From Cherax quadricarinatus (taxonomy: Eukaryota > Arthropoda > Malacostraca > Decapoda > Parastacidae): a DNA stretch of 64,000 bases. The stretch covers positions 45,484,080 through 45,548,079 of the forward strand of contig NC_091300.1 in the NCBI RefSeq assembly GCF_038502225.1, read 5' to 3'. The notes under the pieces were generated by a model. It ran no database searches. It was not told the DNA's origin and saw only the letters and a program-made list of their open reading frames with translations. The translations under genes were made by a program, and so were the position numbers. Below are positions 31,208 through 40,830 of the stretch, piece after piece (position 1 is the stretch's first letter; each line of letters begins with the position of its first letter).

Positions 31208-32542
31208 GTGGAAAGGTTTATTCCCAAGGGCAACAGTAACAACGGGAAGACCAGAACGAGCCCCTGGTTTACCCGACGGTGTAAGGAGGCAAAAACAAAA
31301 TGCAATAGAGAATGGAAAAAGTACAGAAGGCAGAGAACACACGAAAATAGGGAGATCAGTCGCAGAGCCAGGAATGAGTATGCACAGGTAAGGAGGGAGG
31401 CCCAACGACAGTATGAAAATGACATAGCATCGAGAATCAAGACTGACCCGAAACTGTTGTGTAGCCACATCAGGAGGAAGACAACAGTCAAAGACCAGGT
31501 GATCAGATTAAGGACAGAAGGTGGAGAACTCACAAGAAATGATCAGGAGGTATGTGAGGAGCTGAACAGGAGATTTAAGGAAGTTTTTACAGTAGAGACA
31601 GGAAGGGCTGTGGGAAGACAGCACAGAAGGGAACATCAAGAGGGAATATACCAACAAGTGTTGGATGACATACGAACAACTGAGGAGGAGGTGAAGAAGC
31701 ACTTAAGTGACCTTGACACCTCAAAGGCGATGGGACCGGACATCTCCCCATGGGTCCTTAGAGAAGGAGCAGAGATGCTGTGTGTGCCTCTAACCACAAT
31801 CTTCAACACATCCCTTGAAACTGGGCAACTACCTGAGAAATGGAAGACAGCTAATGTAGTCCCCATATTTAAGAAAGGAAACAGAAACGAGGCACTAAAC
31901 TACAGACCTGTGTCTCTGACATGTATTGTGTGCAAAGTCATGGAGAAGATTATCAGGAGGAGAGTGGTCGAACACCTGGAAAGGAACAAGATTATAAATG
32001 AAAACCAGCATGGGTTCATGGAAGGCAAATCTTGTATCACAAACCTCCTGGAGTTTTATGACAAGGTATCAGAAGTAAGACACGAGAGAGAGGGGTGGGT
32101 AGATTGCGTTTTCCTAGACTGCATGAACGCCTTTGACACAGTTCCCCACAAGAGATTAGTGCAGAAGCTGGAGGATCAGGCGCATGTAAAAGGGAGGGCA
32201 CTGCAATGGATAAGGGAATACCTGACAGGGAGGCAGCAACGAGTCATGGTACGTGAAGAGGTATCACAGTGGGCGCCTGTTACGAGCGGGGTCCCACTGG
32301 GGTCAGTTCTAGGACCAGTGCTATTTTTGATATATGTGAACGACATGATGGAAGGAATAGACTCTGAAGTGTCCCTGTTCGCAGATGATGTGAAGTTGAT
32401 GAGAAGAATTAAATCGGACGAGGATGAGGCAGGACTGCAAAGAGACCTGGACAGGCTGGACATGTGGTCCAGTAACTGGCTTCTCGAATTCAATCCAGCT
32501 AAATGCAAAGGAGGGGCAAAGAAGACTGCAGACAGAGTATAG
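31208..32542 (+). CDS. RT domain of family A copy A4
   Basis: This 444-residue open frame holds PKGNSNNGKTRTSPWFTRRC, the linker RRKTTVKDQVIRLRTEGG, then the RT: NYRPVSLTCIVCKVMEK, QHGFMEGKSC, FLDCMNAFDTVPHKRL, TSGVPLGSVLGPVLFL and the catalytic FADDVKLM. The usual VPQGS is VPLGS here, a change at a normally conserved glutamine. The frame is lost after LLEFNPAKCK. The C-terminal region continues in frame 32424-33182. The EN is absent. Confidence 0.82.
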   Translation: MERFIPKGNSNNGKTRTSPWFTRRCKEAKTKCNREWKKYRRQRTHENREISRRARNEYAQVRREAQRQYENDIASRIKTDPKLLCSHIRRKTTVKDQVIRLRTEGGELTRNDQEVCEELNRRFKEVFTVETGRAVGRQHRREHQEGIYQQVLDDIRTTEEEVKKHLSDLDTSKAMGPDISPWVLREGAEMLCVPLTTIFNTSLETGQLPEKWKTANVVPIFKKGNRNEALNYRPVSLTCIVCKVMEKIIRRRVVEHLERNKIINENQHGFMEGKSCITNLLEFYDKVSEVRHEREGWVDCVFLDCMNAFDTVPHKRLVQKLEDQAHVKGRALQWIREYLTGRQQRVMVREEVSQWAPVTSGVPLGSVLGPVLFLIYVNDMMEGIDSEVSLFADDVKLMRRIKSDEDEAGLQRDLDRLDMWSSNWLLEFNPAKCKGGAKKTADRV

Positions 32543-33182
32543 GCTAGGTGGACAAAGACTACAGACCTCACTCAGGGAGAAAGACCTTGGGGTGACCATA
32601 ACACCGAGCACATCACCGGAGGCACACATCAACCAAATAACTGCTGCAGCATACGGGCACCTGGCAAACCTGAGAATAGCGTTCCGATACCTTAATAAGG
32701 AATCGTTCAAGACACTGTACACTGTGTATGTTAGGCCCATACTGGAGTATGCAGCACCAGTCTGGAACCCACACCTGGTCAAGCACGTCAAGAAGTTAGA
32801 GAAAGTACAAAAGTTTGCAACAAGGCTAGTCCCAGAGCTCAAGGGAATGTCGTACGAGGAAAGGTTAAGGGAAATCGGACTGACGACACTGGAGGACAGA
32901 AGGGTCAGGGGAGACATGATAACGACATACAAGATACTGCGGGGAATAGACAAGGTGGACAGAGATAGGATGTTCCAGAGAGGGGACACAGGGACAAGGG
33001 ATCACAATTGGAAGCTTAAGACTCAGACGAGTCACAGGGACGTTAGGAAGTATTTCTTCAGTCATAGAGTTGTCAGCAAGTGGAATAGCCTGGCAAGTGA
33101 AGTAGTGGAGGCAGGAACCATACATAGTTTTAAGAAGAGGTATGACAAAGCTCAGGAAGCAGAGAGAGAGAGGACCCAGTAG
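32424..33182 (+). pseudogene. C-terminal ORF2 region of A4 (shifted frame)
   Basis: After about 32510 this frame is the genuine one: GQRRLQTEYRLGGQRLQTSL, EKDLGVTI, RPILEYAAPVWNPHL, LEKVQKFATRLVPELKG, SYEERLREIGLTTLEDRR and SFKKRYDKA, ending just before the tail. The first 30 residues are out of frame with the RT, so the listed start is not native. Confidence 0.75.
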
Positions 33183-33260
33183 CGATCAGTGAAGAGGCGG
33201 GGCCAGGAGCTGAGTCTCGACCCCTGCAACCACAATTAGGTGAGTACAATTAGGTGAGTA

Positions 33261-33276
33261 CACACACACACACACA
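33261..33276 (+). repeat. (CA)n at the 3' end of A4
   Basis: A short 16-bp AC tract directly follows the GGTGAGTAC tail. Confidence 0.9.
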
Positions 33277-33431
33277 AGATTTCACACCTTCCTGTGAGCT
33301 GACCATCTAAACCTCACTCCTCCTCTCTCCCTTTCTCACTACCTGTCTCCCTCTCTACCTATCTCTCTACCTATCTCTCTCTACCTATCTCTCTCTACCT
33401 ATCTCACTCTTTACCTATCTCTCTCTACCTA
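33277..33431 (+). repeat. CT-rich simple repeat (CTCTCTACCTAT type)
   Basis: Irregular units of ACCTATCTCTCT are present with no coding content. Confidence 0.8.
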
Positions 33432-33515
33432 ACATAACAAAAAAAGGCACAATACCGTGACTGGACCGAAACGTCGTCGTAAGCTTCTCTCTTTTATGTG
33501 CGGGTTATTTGTGTA
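33432..33515 (+). repeat. Internally deleted hammerhead-type repeat
   Basis: CACAATACCGTGACTGG joins directly to ACCGAAACGTCGTCGTAAGC and GTGCGGGTTATTTGTG. The related copy at 3560-3725 has about 90 extra bases between these blocks. The GAAACGTCGTC end is kept but the CUGAUGA side is gone, so no ribozyme can form. Confidence 0.5.
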
Positions 33516-33803
33516 TCTCTCTACCTATCACTCTCCTCCTATCTCTCTCTCTCTCCCCTCTCCCATCTCTCCCCTCTAACATCCCTTCCCTCTAACACCA
33601 CCCCCCGTCTAACATCTCTCCCCTCTCCCTTTTCCCATCTCTCTCCCCTCCTCCCCTCTCTCTCTCCCCCTCTCTCTCTTCCATCTCCCCCCTCTTTCCC
33701 CCTTCCCCCCTCTCTCCCCCTCCCTCTCCCCCTCTCTCTCTCACTCTCTCTCTCTCTCCCTTTTTCCTTCTCACTCTCCCCCTCTCTCTCTCCTTCTACC
33801 TTC

Positions 33804-33884
<81 letters not shown>
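33516..33884 (+). repeat. (CT)n-rich microsatellite
   Basis: A long pyrimidine tract ends in nearly pure (CT)n of about 80 bp at 33805-33884, immediately before the start of family A copy A5. Confidence 0.95.
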
Positions 33885-35502
33885 AAAAAAATGGTGAGGA
33901 CTCGCAGGAACCAGGGATTAGATGAGAATGGTTCTAGTAGGGAGGAGTGGATGGAGGAGCAGTAGAAAAGGATGGAACAAGAGTGGTAGAGAAAATTAGG
34001 AGAGCTTTCTGAAAAAAATGGAGAAAGAGCTCTCTGTGAAATTGGAAAAGAGGTTGGAGAAGGAGACAGAGAATTGGGAGGCACAAGTCGAAAATGAAGT
34101 AGCCAGGATAAGGGTCCTAGAAGTTGAGATAAATAGGTTGAAGCGAGTTACAGGGGCAGTGACCAGAGAAGACACAGCATATGAAGCTGAGAGGCCGAAC
34201 AGGAAGGAAGGAGATATGAATTATGCTAAGGTCATATCAGCCTGCGAGAAGGGCCAAGGAGTGAAAGGGAAGAACAGCTGGGTACAGATGGAGAAGGTGA
34301 TAGGTCGAATGCTGAGGCACAACCATGCTATCAAGAGCCACTGGAAAAATAAAGGGAGAAAATGACCACATACAGGCAGGATCCAGAGTCACAGAGGGTG
34401 AGGCAATGGGAGGAGGAAAGGGCAAAATCAGTGTTTATCCATGGGCTTCAGGGGAGAGAGGAAAGGACACATACTGAAAGGCGGCAGGAAGAAAGAAAGG
34501 AGATTGAGAAAATCATCACGGAAATAGGTGAAGAAGAGATAGACGAGATTGTAAATTTTCAGAGAATAGGGGCGTACCCGAAGGGGAGAAACCGACTGAT
34601 CAAGCTAATTCTCAGGACAGAAACAGTGCGGAACAGGATCCTCCAAGAGAAACCACGGTTGAAATACATGGAAGAGTAAAAGAGGGTGTTCCTAGACAGA
34701 GACAGAACACAAACAGAATGACAGCAGCTGAGGAAGAGGACAAAAAAGCGAAAGGAGCTAGGAAAGGAGACAAGGATAGAACCAGCAGAGGTCAGTCAGA
34801 GCAGCAAGGGCAAGCACACACACAACTATCCTCAGAACCCCACAACGTATCACACCATCCAAACACGCACTACAATCCATACCCACAGCTTCCACCCAAC
34901 ACCGAGCTATAGAATCCCACAGTATGCTACCAGGTCTCCCACCCTCACAGGCCCTCCAAATCACAGTGTTAGAAAGGAAACTGAAGGTATGGTACACAAA
35001 CGCTGATGGAATAACAAATAAGTAGGAGGAGTGGCACGAAAGAGTCAAAGAGGCATCACCGGACATCATAGCTCTCACAGAAACCAAGCTTACAGGTATG
35101 ATAACAGATGCCATCTTTCCAACGGGATACCAGATCCTGAGGAAAGACAGAGGGAACAGGGGGGGTGGAGGAGTGGCATTGCTGATCAAAAACTGATGGA
35201 ATTTTGATGAGCTGGAGAGAGGAAACAGAAGAGAAGAAAGTGATTACATAGCGGGAACGCTTCACTCTGGAGGTCCCAAGGTGGTAATAGCAATGATGTA
35301 TAACCCACCACAGAACAGCAGGAGGCCAAGGCAAGAGTACGACGAGAGCAATAGAGTGATGTTTGACACACTGGCTGCAGTGGCCAGAAGAGCTCATGCA
35401 TGCAGGGCAAAGCTCCTGATCATGGGTGACTTTAACCACAAGGAGATCGATTGGGAGAACTTAGAGCCATATGGGCTCCAAGATATATGGAGGGCTAAGA
35501 TG
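33885..35502 (+). mobile_element. CR1-like LINE, family A copy A5, 5' part
   Basis: This is the longest family A copy. It starts right after (CT)n with AAAAAAAATGGTGAGGACTC and includes ORF1, the ORF1-ORF2 junction and the first two thirds of EN ([43 protein letters not shown]). It stops at GGAGGGCTAAGATG, where the family B element is inserted. The rest resumes at 39510. Several stops and shifts are present. It is one of two copies (with A9) that show ORF1. Confidence 0.85.
34018..34679 (+). pseudogene. ORF1 (nucleic-acid-binding chaperone type) of A5
   Basis: Two frames, 34018-34365 and 34362-34679, together form most of an ORF1 protein. The first is a highly charged helix (KLEKRLEKETENWEAQVE) suggesting a coiled coil. 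The second has SVFIHGLQG and FQRIGAYPKGRNRLIKLIL, then RNRILQEKPRLK, resembling the RRM-plus-C-terminal-domain layout of LINE ORF1p. A short N-terminal part MVRTRRNQGLDENG at 33891 is separated by stops. ORF1p coats element RNA. A9 has a counterpart at 55471-55917. Family assignment is by pattern only. Confidence 0.6.
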
Positions 35503-35517
35503 TTCGAGTTCTGGTGA
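35281..35517 (+). pseudogene. Endonuclease fragment of A5
   Basis: The open piece of EN reads VIAMMYNPPQNSRRPRQEYD, then LLIMGDFNHKEIDWENLEPY, and is cut off by the family B insertion after WRAKM. Upstream EN parts lie in the same frame but are separated by stops at about 35022 and 35194. Confidence 0.75.
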
Positions 35518-35958
35518 CCAGAGCTTTGGTAAGATGGGTAAGGAAGAAGGATGGGTAAGGATGGAAATATTGGAAAAGGGTGGGAGGGGGGGGAGAGGTA
35601 GGATATAAAAGGTAAGTGGCCCAACCACTATGATGTAATTTAAAAAGTGTATATGAAATGATAAGATATTCTTTAAGGGGTATAATACTAACCCATCAGA
35701 GTCACATAGATATAATAGGTATATAAGTACATGACTCTGAATTGGTAGTAATTATACAGGTTGCAATTGCTTTTTTTTTTTTTTTTTTTCGCGATTGCAC
35801 AACGGATATTTATACGACAAAAAAAGCAATAATTTTCTGGCAAGTTTATAAGTTCGTGACAATAGCTTCTTAATGGTGGTGTCCAACCATAGTCAATAGC
35901 ATAATTTTACATTAGAAAGTTATTTAAGATGTCTCCCTAATTGGGGGCGATGATTTTC

Positions 35959-36258
35959 TCAGTATACATAGAAGGGTTCTGGTGGTATCCAATCTTCTTC
36001 GTCAGGTAAGTTGCTCAAAATCATGGGTCGAGGGTAATCATCTTTATGAATAAAACGACGAACCCTCTGTGGGAGAGTCATTCTTTGAGTCCTGTGAGGC
36101 GGAGTATTGATGGTGTAATCGGTGGTATTTATCACTTGTATAGGATGTTCTCTATCTGGCATGTATAGTTCTTGCATTGTATAAAGTTGTTTCTTTTTTA
36201 GGGTGTCAAGGCGTACATTTACAGCAGTAATATCTTGTTGTATGTGTAAATCTGCCAT
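35959..36258 (-). pseudogene. ORF2 C-terminal tail of B2
   Basis: MADLHIQQDITAVNVRLDTL through RRFIHKDDYPRPMILSNLPD to FYVY is the same ending as B1 at 1586-1885. It is separated from the RT frame by two small deletions relative to B1, one in the CT run near 36266 and one near 36445. Confidence 0.7.
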
Positions 36259-36395
36259 TTTAACTCTCTCTCCTCCTGGTATCGGTAATAAAGCGAAGAG
36301 CTCTATTCTGGACCCTTTGTAACCGTAGCATGTTGGTCTTTGTTGTTAATGACATTGGGACACAAGGGTATTCGAGTATAGGTCTTATTATCATT

Positions 36396-38372
36396 TTATA
36401 CAGATGTTTTTTGACATGTTGAGGGGCTTGATTGAATCGAAAGTCTGCTAAGACCGGCTTTGGCTGTGTTGATCTTTTTAGTTACATGAGATGTTGAGTG
36501 GAGCAGCCTGTCTATTTCATATCCCAAGATCTTGTTAGGGTTTCTAATGGCTACAGGTGTACCTCTGATTGAGATACCCCCTTTATCTTCGATGGTTGAT
36601 GCAAAACATCCTATCGTGCTAACAAGGACCTTGTCATGATTAGTCGTAATTCTCCATTTCTTCTCCCAATTAGATGTTCGACGAAGTTCAATATTCATTT
36701 TTTCTATGACTCTCTCATACTTGTATTTTCCTGTTACTGGAGTTGATGAGACGACATGAATAACATCATCTGCAAACTGTGTCACAATTGTGTCATTAAA
36801 CTCTGGTTGAGGAAGGTCATTCACATAAATGTTAAACAGAAGTGGACTGAGACAAGAACCTTGTGGGACACCAGCCGTCGGTATAAAAGGCTCTGTCGAC
36901 TTGCCATGAAAGGTGGGAATGATTTTTCTTTGAGTTAAGAAATTATAAATTACTCTGAGAAAAGTCCAGTTATGGTCTGGTAGGTCAATGAGTTTGTATA
37001 TAAGGCCATCATGCCATAAGCTATCAAAAGCTTTATGAACATCTCTGGTGGCAATTAAGGCAAGATTGCCCTGCTGTTTTAGACTTGCTACAGTATCGAA
37101 AGTAACATTTATTGCATGACTGGTACCTCTATGTGTTCTAAAGCCAAATTGTTTTTCAGTAAACAAGTGATTAAACTCCATATAGTAATTCAATCTGTTG
37201 GAAATGACTTTCTCAAGAACTTTTCCAGTGACTTCAAGTAAAGATATAGGTCTATAGTTCCCAGGTTGGTGGATGTCTTTATTGGGCTTAGCAAGAAAGA
37301 TCATCCTAGCAGTCTTAAAAACAACTGGAAAATGTCCTGAGGCCAAGATGGCATTAAAGATATTTACCAAGGACTGTTTGCAATTTCTAGGTAGGTACTT
37401 TATTTGTTTCATTGTTATTCCAGAGAGGCCAGGGGCTCTATTTCTCATTCTTCTAATAACCTGACTTATCTCTAGTAATGTAATAGGTCTAGTAAGCGGG
37501 TGGGTATCTTCTAGAGTTGAAGTATCGATGGTAGGTAGTGGTTGTAGATCATCCAAGTTCTCATCTCTCCATTCATTTACTAACTGATAATGATTATTAT
37601 TAAATTGACGACTGTTATTGTGAGAGAGAATTTTCTCCCATACATCACCCATCAAATTAGCCTGGTCCTGTGGATCGTCAAGTTTAATTTCAACATCTTC
37701 ATCATCCTCATCAGTGAAGGTATGAACTAGGTAGTTAGGAGCCTTGTGCTTTGCCCCTAAAAGTTGTCGGATCTTACTCCAAAATTTTGCTGGTTCACGT
37801 TTGTACTGATTAGCTTGAAGAACTAGCAATTTCCATAAGTCCCGTTTGTGATGACTAATCATATTAATTAATTCTTGCCTTAATCGGTGCAGTGTAGCTG
37901 CTGGTGGTTGTCGCGTTTGAAGATGCCTTCGACATTCTGCTTGATAATTTCTTAAATTATCTCTAATTTCCCTAGTAGGTTTATATTGTTGGTATATCTT
38001 TGTGGAAGCTAATTGACAAGTTGCATTAGTAGCTTCAATTATTCGATTATGCAGGGACCTGATTGCATCATCAATTGCAGTGGAAGGTAGATTTTCCAAT
38101 GACACAATTTCATCCTCACCCAGAAATGCCCTGAAGGGGTCAAATCCTAGGGTGTTAAGATTGGGTTTAGGAGGTACAGGTATTCTAAATGGAGAAGTTT
38201 GTAGTTGTATTATAACAGGGATATGGTCAGATCCTACATTTCCACCAGGAGATATACGACAGTGAAAGATGTCACAGTCTCTGTTTGTCAGTACTATATC
38301 TGGTGTCCCTGGATGAGGTCCAAGGTACGATTTGAAGAATGGGCCTTGAAATGACAAGTTTCTAGCTGTCAT
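36396..38372 (-). CDS. EN C-terminal part and RT of LINE B2
   Basis: The 658-aa frame starts inside EN (TPDIVLTNRDCD, then GSDHIPVIIQLQ with the catalytic SDH near residue 48). It continues through a linker and RT: NYRPISLLEVTGKVLEKVIS, KQFGFRTHRGTSHAINVTF, VHKAFDSLWHDGL, GVPQGSCLSPLLFNIYVNDL, and FADDVIHVVS near residue 530. Both catalytic aspartates are kept, unlike B1. The frame is lost near 36445 by a 2-base deletion, giving a false C-terminus. The native frame also extends upstream through IPTILAGDFNAHHP, joined to 38452-38877 by a one-base shift. GDFNAHH points to the Jockey superfamily. No RNase H is present. Confidence 0.82.
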   Translation of the reverse strand: MTARNLSFQGPFFKSYLGPHPGTPDIVLTNRDCDIFHCRISPGGNVGSDHIPVIIQLQTSPFRIPVPPKPNLNTLGFDPFRAFLGEDEIVSLENLPSTAIDDAIRSLHNRIIEATNATCQLASTKIYQQYKPTREIRDNLRNYQAECRRHLQTRQPPAATLHRLRQELINMISHHKRDLWKLLVLQANQYKREPAKFWSKIRQLLGAKHKAPNYLVHTFTDEDDEDVEIKLDDPQDQANLMGDVWEKILSHNNSRQFNNNHYQLVNEWRDENLDDLQPLPTIDTSTLEDTHPLTRPITLLEISQVIRRMRNRAPGLSGITMKQIKYLPRNCKQSLVNIFNAILASGHFPVVFKTARMIFLAKPNKDIHQPGNYRPISLLEVTGKVLEKVISNRLNYYMEFNHLFTEKQFGFRTHRGTSHAINVTFDTVASLKQQGNLALIATRDVHKAFDSLWHDGLIYKLIDLPDHNWTFLRVIYNFLTQRKIIPTFHGKSTEPFIPTAGVPQGSCLSPLLFNIYVNDLPQPEFNDTIVTQFADDVIHVVSSTPVTGKYKYERVIEKMNIELRRTSNWEKKWRITTNHDKVLVSTIGCFASTIEDKGGISIRGTPVAIRNPNKILGYEIDRLLHSTSHVTKKINTAKAGLSRLSIQSSPSTCQKTSV

Positions 38373-38451
38373 GATATTAAAGAGTTGTTTTCCGTTTAAG
38401 TCACCCAGTGGAACACCAGCTCCACAATTGAAGAGGGCAGGGTGATGAGCA

Positions 38452-38877
38452 TTAAAATCTCCAGCTAGAATTGTTGGAATATTTCCTATGTAGAGGAATT
38501 GACTCTATATATGGCTGTCTCGGGGGAAAATATCCAGTTCCTATCACTAGTTGTTCATGCGACGTTGTTAGTTCTATTGCAAGAATGTTATCTTCATCCA
38601 CATGAATATTTTTAAATGTATATCCTAATTTAACCAAGATGGCTACACCACTAAAGGGTCCTCTCGATTTCTCCACAGTACAGTATCCACGTAATTTAAT
38701 ATGTTGATCAACTCTTGCAGCTGTCTCGTTCAGAAGTATAACATCGGGATTGTAGTTATGTAGTTCAACCTCAAGAAGGTAACGGTTATTAAAGAAATGT
38801 TGAACATTAAGTTGGAAAATTGTAATCCCCATTATTGCTTTTTCTTCGCTCGTACACTGCGTTCTGAACGCCTGCAA
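38452..38877 (-). pseudogene. Endonuclease N-terminal part of LINE B2
   Basis: ORF2 begins at the ATG at 38830-38832 (MGITIFQLNVQHFFNNRYLL). DVILLNETAARVDQHIKLRG and VAILVKLGYTF follow, then a YFPPRQPYIESIP block, matching EN layout. The frame changes in the CCTCTACATAGG region near 38490, after which IPTILAGDFNAHH is read in the other frame. Residues ahead of MGITIF in this frame belong to the ORF1-coding region. Confidence 0.7.
38830..38834 (-). promoter_or_regulatory. TAATG stop-start overlap between ORF1 and ORF2
   Basis: On the minus strand ORF1 ends AAAAAGCAATAA and ORF2 starts ATGGGGATTACA, sharing one A to give TAATG. In some LINEs, for example silkworm SART1, a UAAUG overlap lets ORF2 be made by termination-coupled reinitiation. 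The arrangement here suggests the same, but no function has been shown. Confidence 0.6.
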
Positions 38878-39509
38878 GTAATGTCATGTGTTGTATCTAC
38901 ACTATCCCTGCTGGACTCGTCAAGGGGAGGAGGGAACTTTTGCGTGGATGCTTGTGTATTAAAAATGCCATCATCTTCACTAGAGGCAGTAATATTAACA
39001 GACTCATTAGAATCGTTAGAGTCGTTAGAGTCATCATCATAAAACTGAGGTATGCTATTCTCAGTTTCAGGAAGCAGAGGCCCGTGAGAGTTAATGGGAG
39101 ACTGTGTAGGCTCCAAGGGAATATTAGATAGGCAAGGTGAGTTACCTTGGGAAAGTTCCTGTTCAACAGGATCAGCTACAATAGCGGGAGAGTAGGCACC
39201 ACTTTCTGGGGCATTGTTATGTTCAGGTGTTGACTTATCGGGTTGAGAGGAGTTGACAACCTGGGTTTGCGAGGAGGGCGATCCCTGGGCCAGGGATGAC
39301 TTAGGCTTATTTTTAGATGTAGAGTATGGTACATACTTCTTGTTATGAGAAGGCTGGGTCATAATAGCCTTCACATTTTCAGGGATAGTGATGGGAGTGA
39401 TCCCATTAGCCATTAACAGATCATTTAAAACCTGAGAGCAGAGTTGAATGTCACCACCTGCTGTGTCTTTGGCCATCAAGTACATTAGTTGTGCTCTCGT
39501 TATATCCCC
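38832..39509 (-). pseudogene. ORF1 C-terminal part of LINE B2
   Basis: The open frame reads from the junction at 39509 through ITRAQLMYLMAKDTAGGDIQ and PITIPENVKAIMTQPSHNKK to a Ser/Pro/Asn-rich stretch with an acidic block (DDDSNDSNDSNESVN). It ends in a basic tail RRSERSVRAKKKQ. The first 40 or so residues of the longer frame (up to 39632) belong to A5, not B2. I see no zinc knuckle in the surviving part. It is likely a nucleic-acid-binding ORF1p, truncated at its N-terminus. Confidence 0.55.
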
Positions 39510-40137
39510 GGTGGTACTGGAAAACTTCATGTACCAACACGTAAGGGACACTACAAGAGAGAGAGGAGAGGATGAACCAGCAAGACTGGACTTAGTATTC
39601 ACCTTGAGTAGTGCAGATATCGAGGACATCACATATGAAAGACCCCTTGGGGCCAGCGATCATGTGGTTTTAAGCTTTGAGTACACAGTAGAGCTACAAG
39701 TGGAGGGAGAAGCAGGAAGGCCAGGACGAATGAAGCCAAACTACAAGAAAGGGGACTACATAGGAATGAGGAACTTCCTGAACAGGGTTCAGTGGGACAG
39801 AGAACTGGCAGGGAAGCCAGTTAATGAGATGATGGAATATGTAGCAACAATATGCAAGGAGGCTGAGGAGAGGTTTGTACCCAAGGGTAACAGGAATAAT
39901 GAAAAAGCCAGGATGAGCCCATGGTTCACCCAAAGGTGCAGGGAGGCAAAAACCAAGTTTGCTAGGGAATGGAAGAAATATAGAAGACAAAGGACCCAGG
40001 AGAATAAGGAGAGCAGTCGCAGAGCCAGAAACGGATATGCACAGATAAGAAGGGAGGCCCAAAAACAATATGAAAACGACATAGCAAACTGTTATACAGC
40101 CACATCAGGAGGAAAACAACAGTCAAGGACTAGGTAA
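39510..40137 (+). pseudogene. EN end and linker of A5
   Basis: The frame reads VVLENFMYQHVRDTTRERGE, LGASDHVVLSF (catalytic SDH) and MSPWFTQRCREAKTKFAREW. It is lost where a deletion removes the KTDPKLLYSHIRRKT block that A4 and A9 have. The open frame reaches back to 39448, but those codons belong to B2. Confidence 0.72.
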
Positions 40138-40217
40138 TCAGGCTAAGGAAGGAAGGAGGAGAGACAACAAGAAATGACCATGAAGTATGTGAGGAACTCA
40201 ACAAGAGATTCAAAGAA

Positions 40218-40814
40218 GTGTTCACAGAGGAGACAGAAGAGGCTCCAGAAAGACTGAGAGGTGGGGCACACCACCAAGTGCTGGACACAGTGCACACAAC
40301 CGAGGAAGAAGTGAAGAGGCTTCTGAGTGAGCTAGATACCTCAAAGGCAATGGGGCCAGATAACATCTCCCCATGGGTCCTGAGAGAGGGAGCAGAGGCA
40401 CTATGTGTACTCCTAACAACAATATTCAATACATCTATCGAAACAGGGAGATTGCCTGAGGCATGGAAGACAGCAAATGTAGTCCCAATCTTTAAAAAAG
40501 AAGACAGACATGAAGCACTAAACTACAGACCAGTGTCACTGACATGTATAGTATGCAAAATCATGGAGAAGATTATCAGGAGAAGAGTGGTGGAACACCT
40601 AGAAAGGAATGATCTCATCAACAGCAGCCAACATGGTTTCAGGGATGGGAAATCCTGTGTCACAAACCTACTGGAGTTCTATGACATGGTGACAGCAGTA
40701 AGACAAGAGAGAGAGAGGGGTTGGTGGATTGCATATTCTTGGACTGCAAGAAGGTGTTTGACACAGTTCCACACAAGAGATTGGTGCAAAAACTGGAGGA
40801 CCAAGCAGGGATAA
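40218..40814 (+). pseudogene. RT N-terminal half of A5
   Basis: Contains DTSKAMGPDNISPWVLREGA, NYRPVSLTCIVCKIMEKIIR and QHGFRDGKSC. It shifts after VRQERER because of extra bases in a GA run near 40710, so FLDCKKVFDT is out of frame. Confidence 0.75.
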
Positions 40815-40830
40815 CAGGGAAGACACTGCA

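Larger units (their letters stand above)
31144..33260 (+). mobile_element. CR1-like LINE, family A copy A4 (5'-truncated)
   Basis: Homology begins at AGAACTGGCAGGAAAGCCAG, in the EN-RT linker, and continues to the 3' tail AGGTGAGTACAATTAGG. The RT is almost complete but is broken by a small deletion near 32508 that removes the KVMKIGE region. Its UTR is the CAACCACAATTAGG subtype, different from A1, A5 and A13. (CA)n lies on both sides. Confidence 0.87.
35503..39509 (-). mobile_element. Jockey-type LINE, family B copy B2, nested in A5
   Basis: This 4.0-kb minus-strand element interrupts A5. In A1 the host sequence reads GCTAAGATGATGGAGGTGGT. Here the left flank ends at AAGATG (35502) and the right flank starts at GGTGG (39510), so about five host bases are missing. 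It holds the C-terminal part of ORF1, EN, RT, and a 3' UTR with an internal A19 tract (T run at 35771-35789) followed by 256 bases shared with B1. The ORF1 N-terminus is missing, so it is 5'-truncated. Bases 35503-35514 at the 3' junction match neither A nor B1. Confidence 0.88.

Noticed and set aside
33539..34084. 181-codon minus frame of ERERER repeats
   Set aside because: It is a translation of the (CT)n microsatellite.
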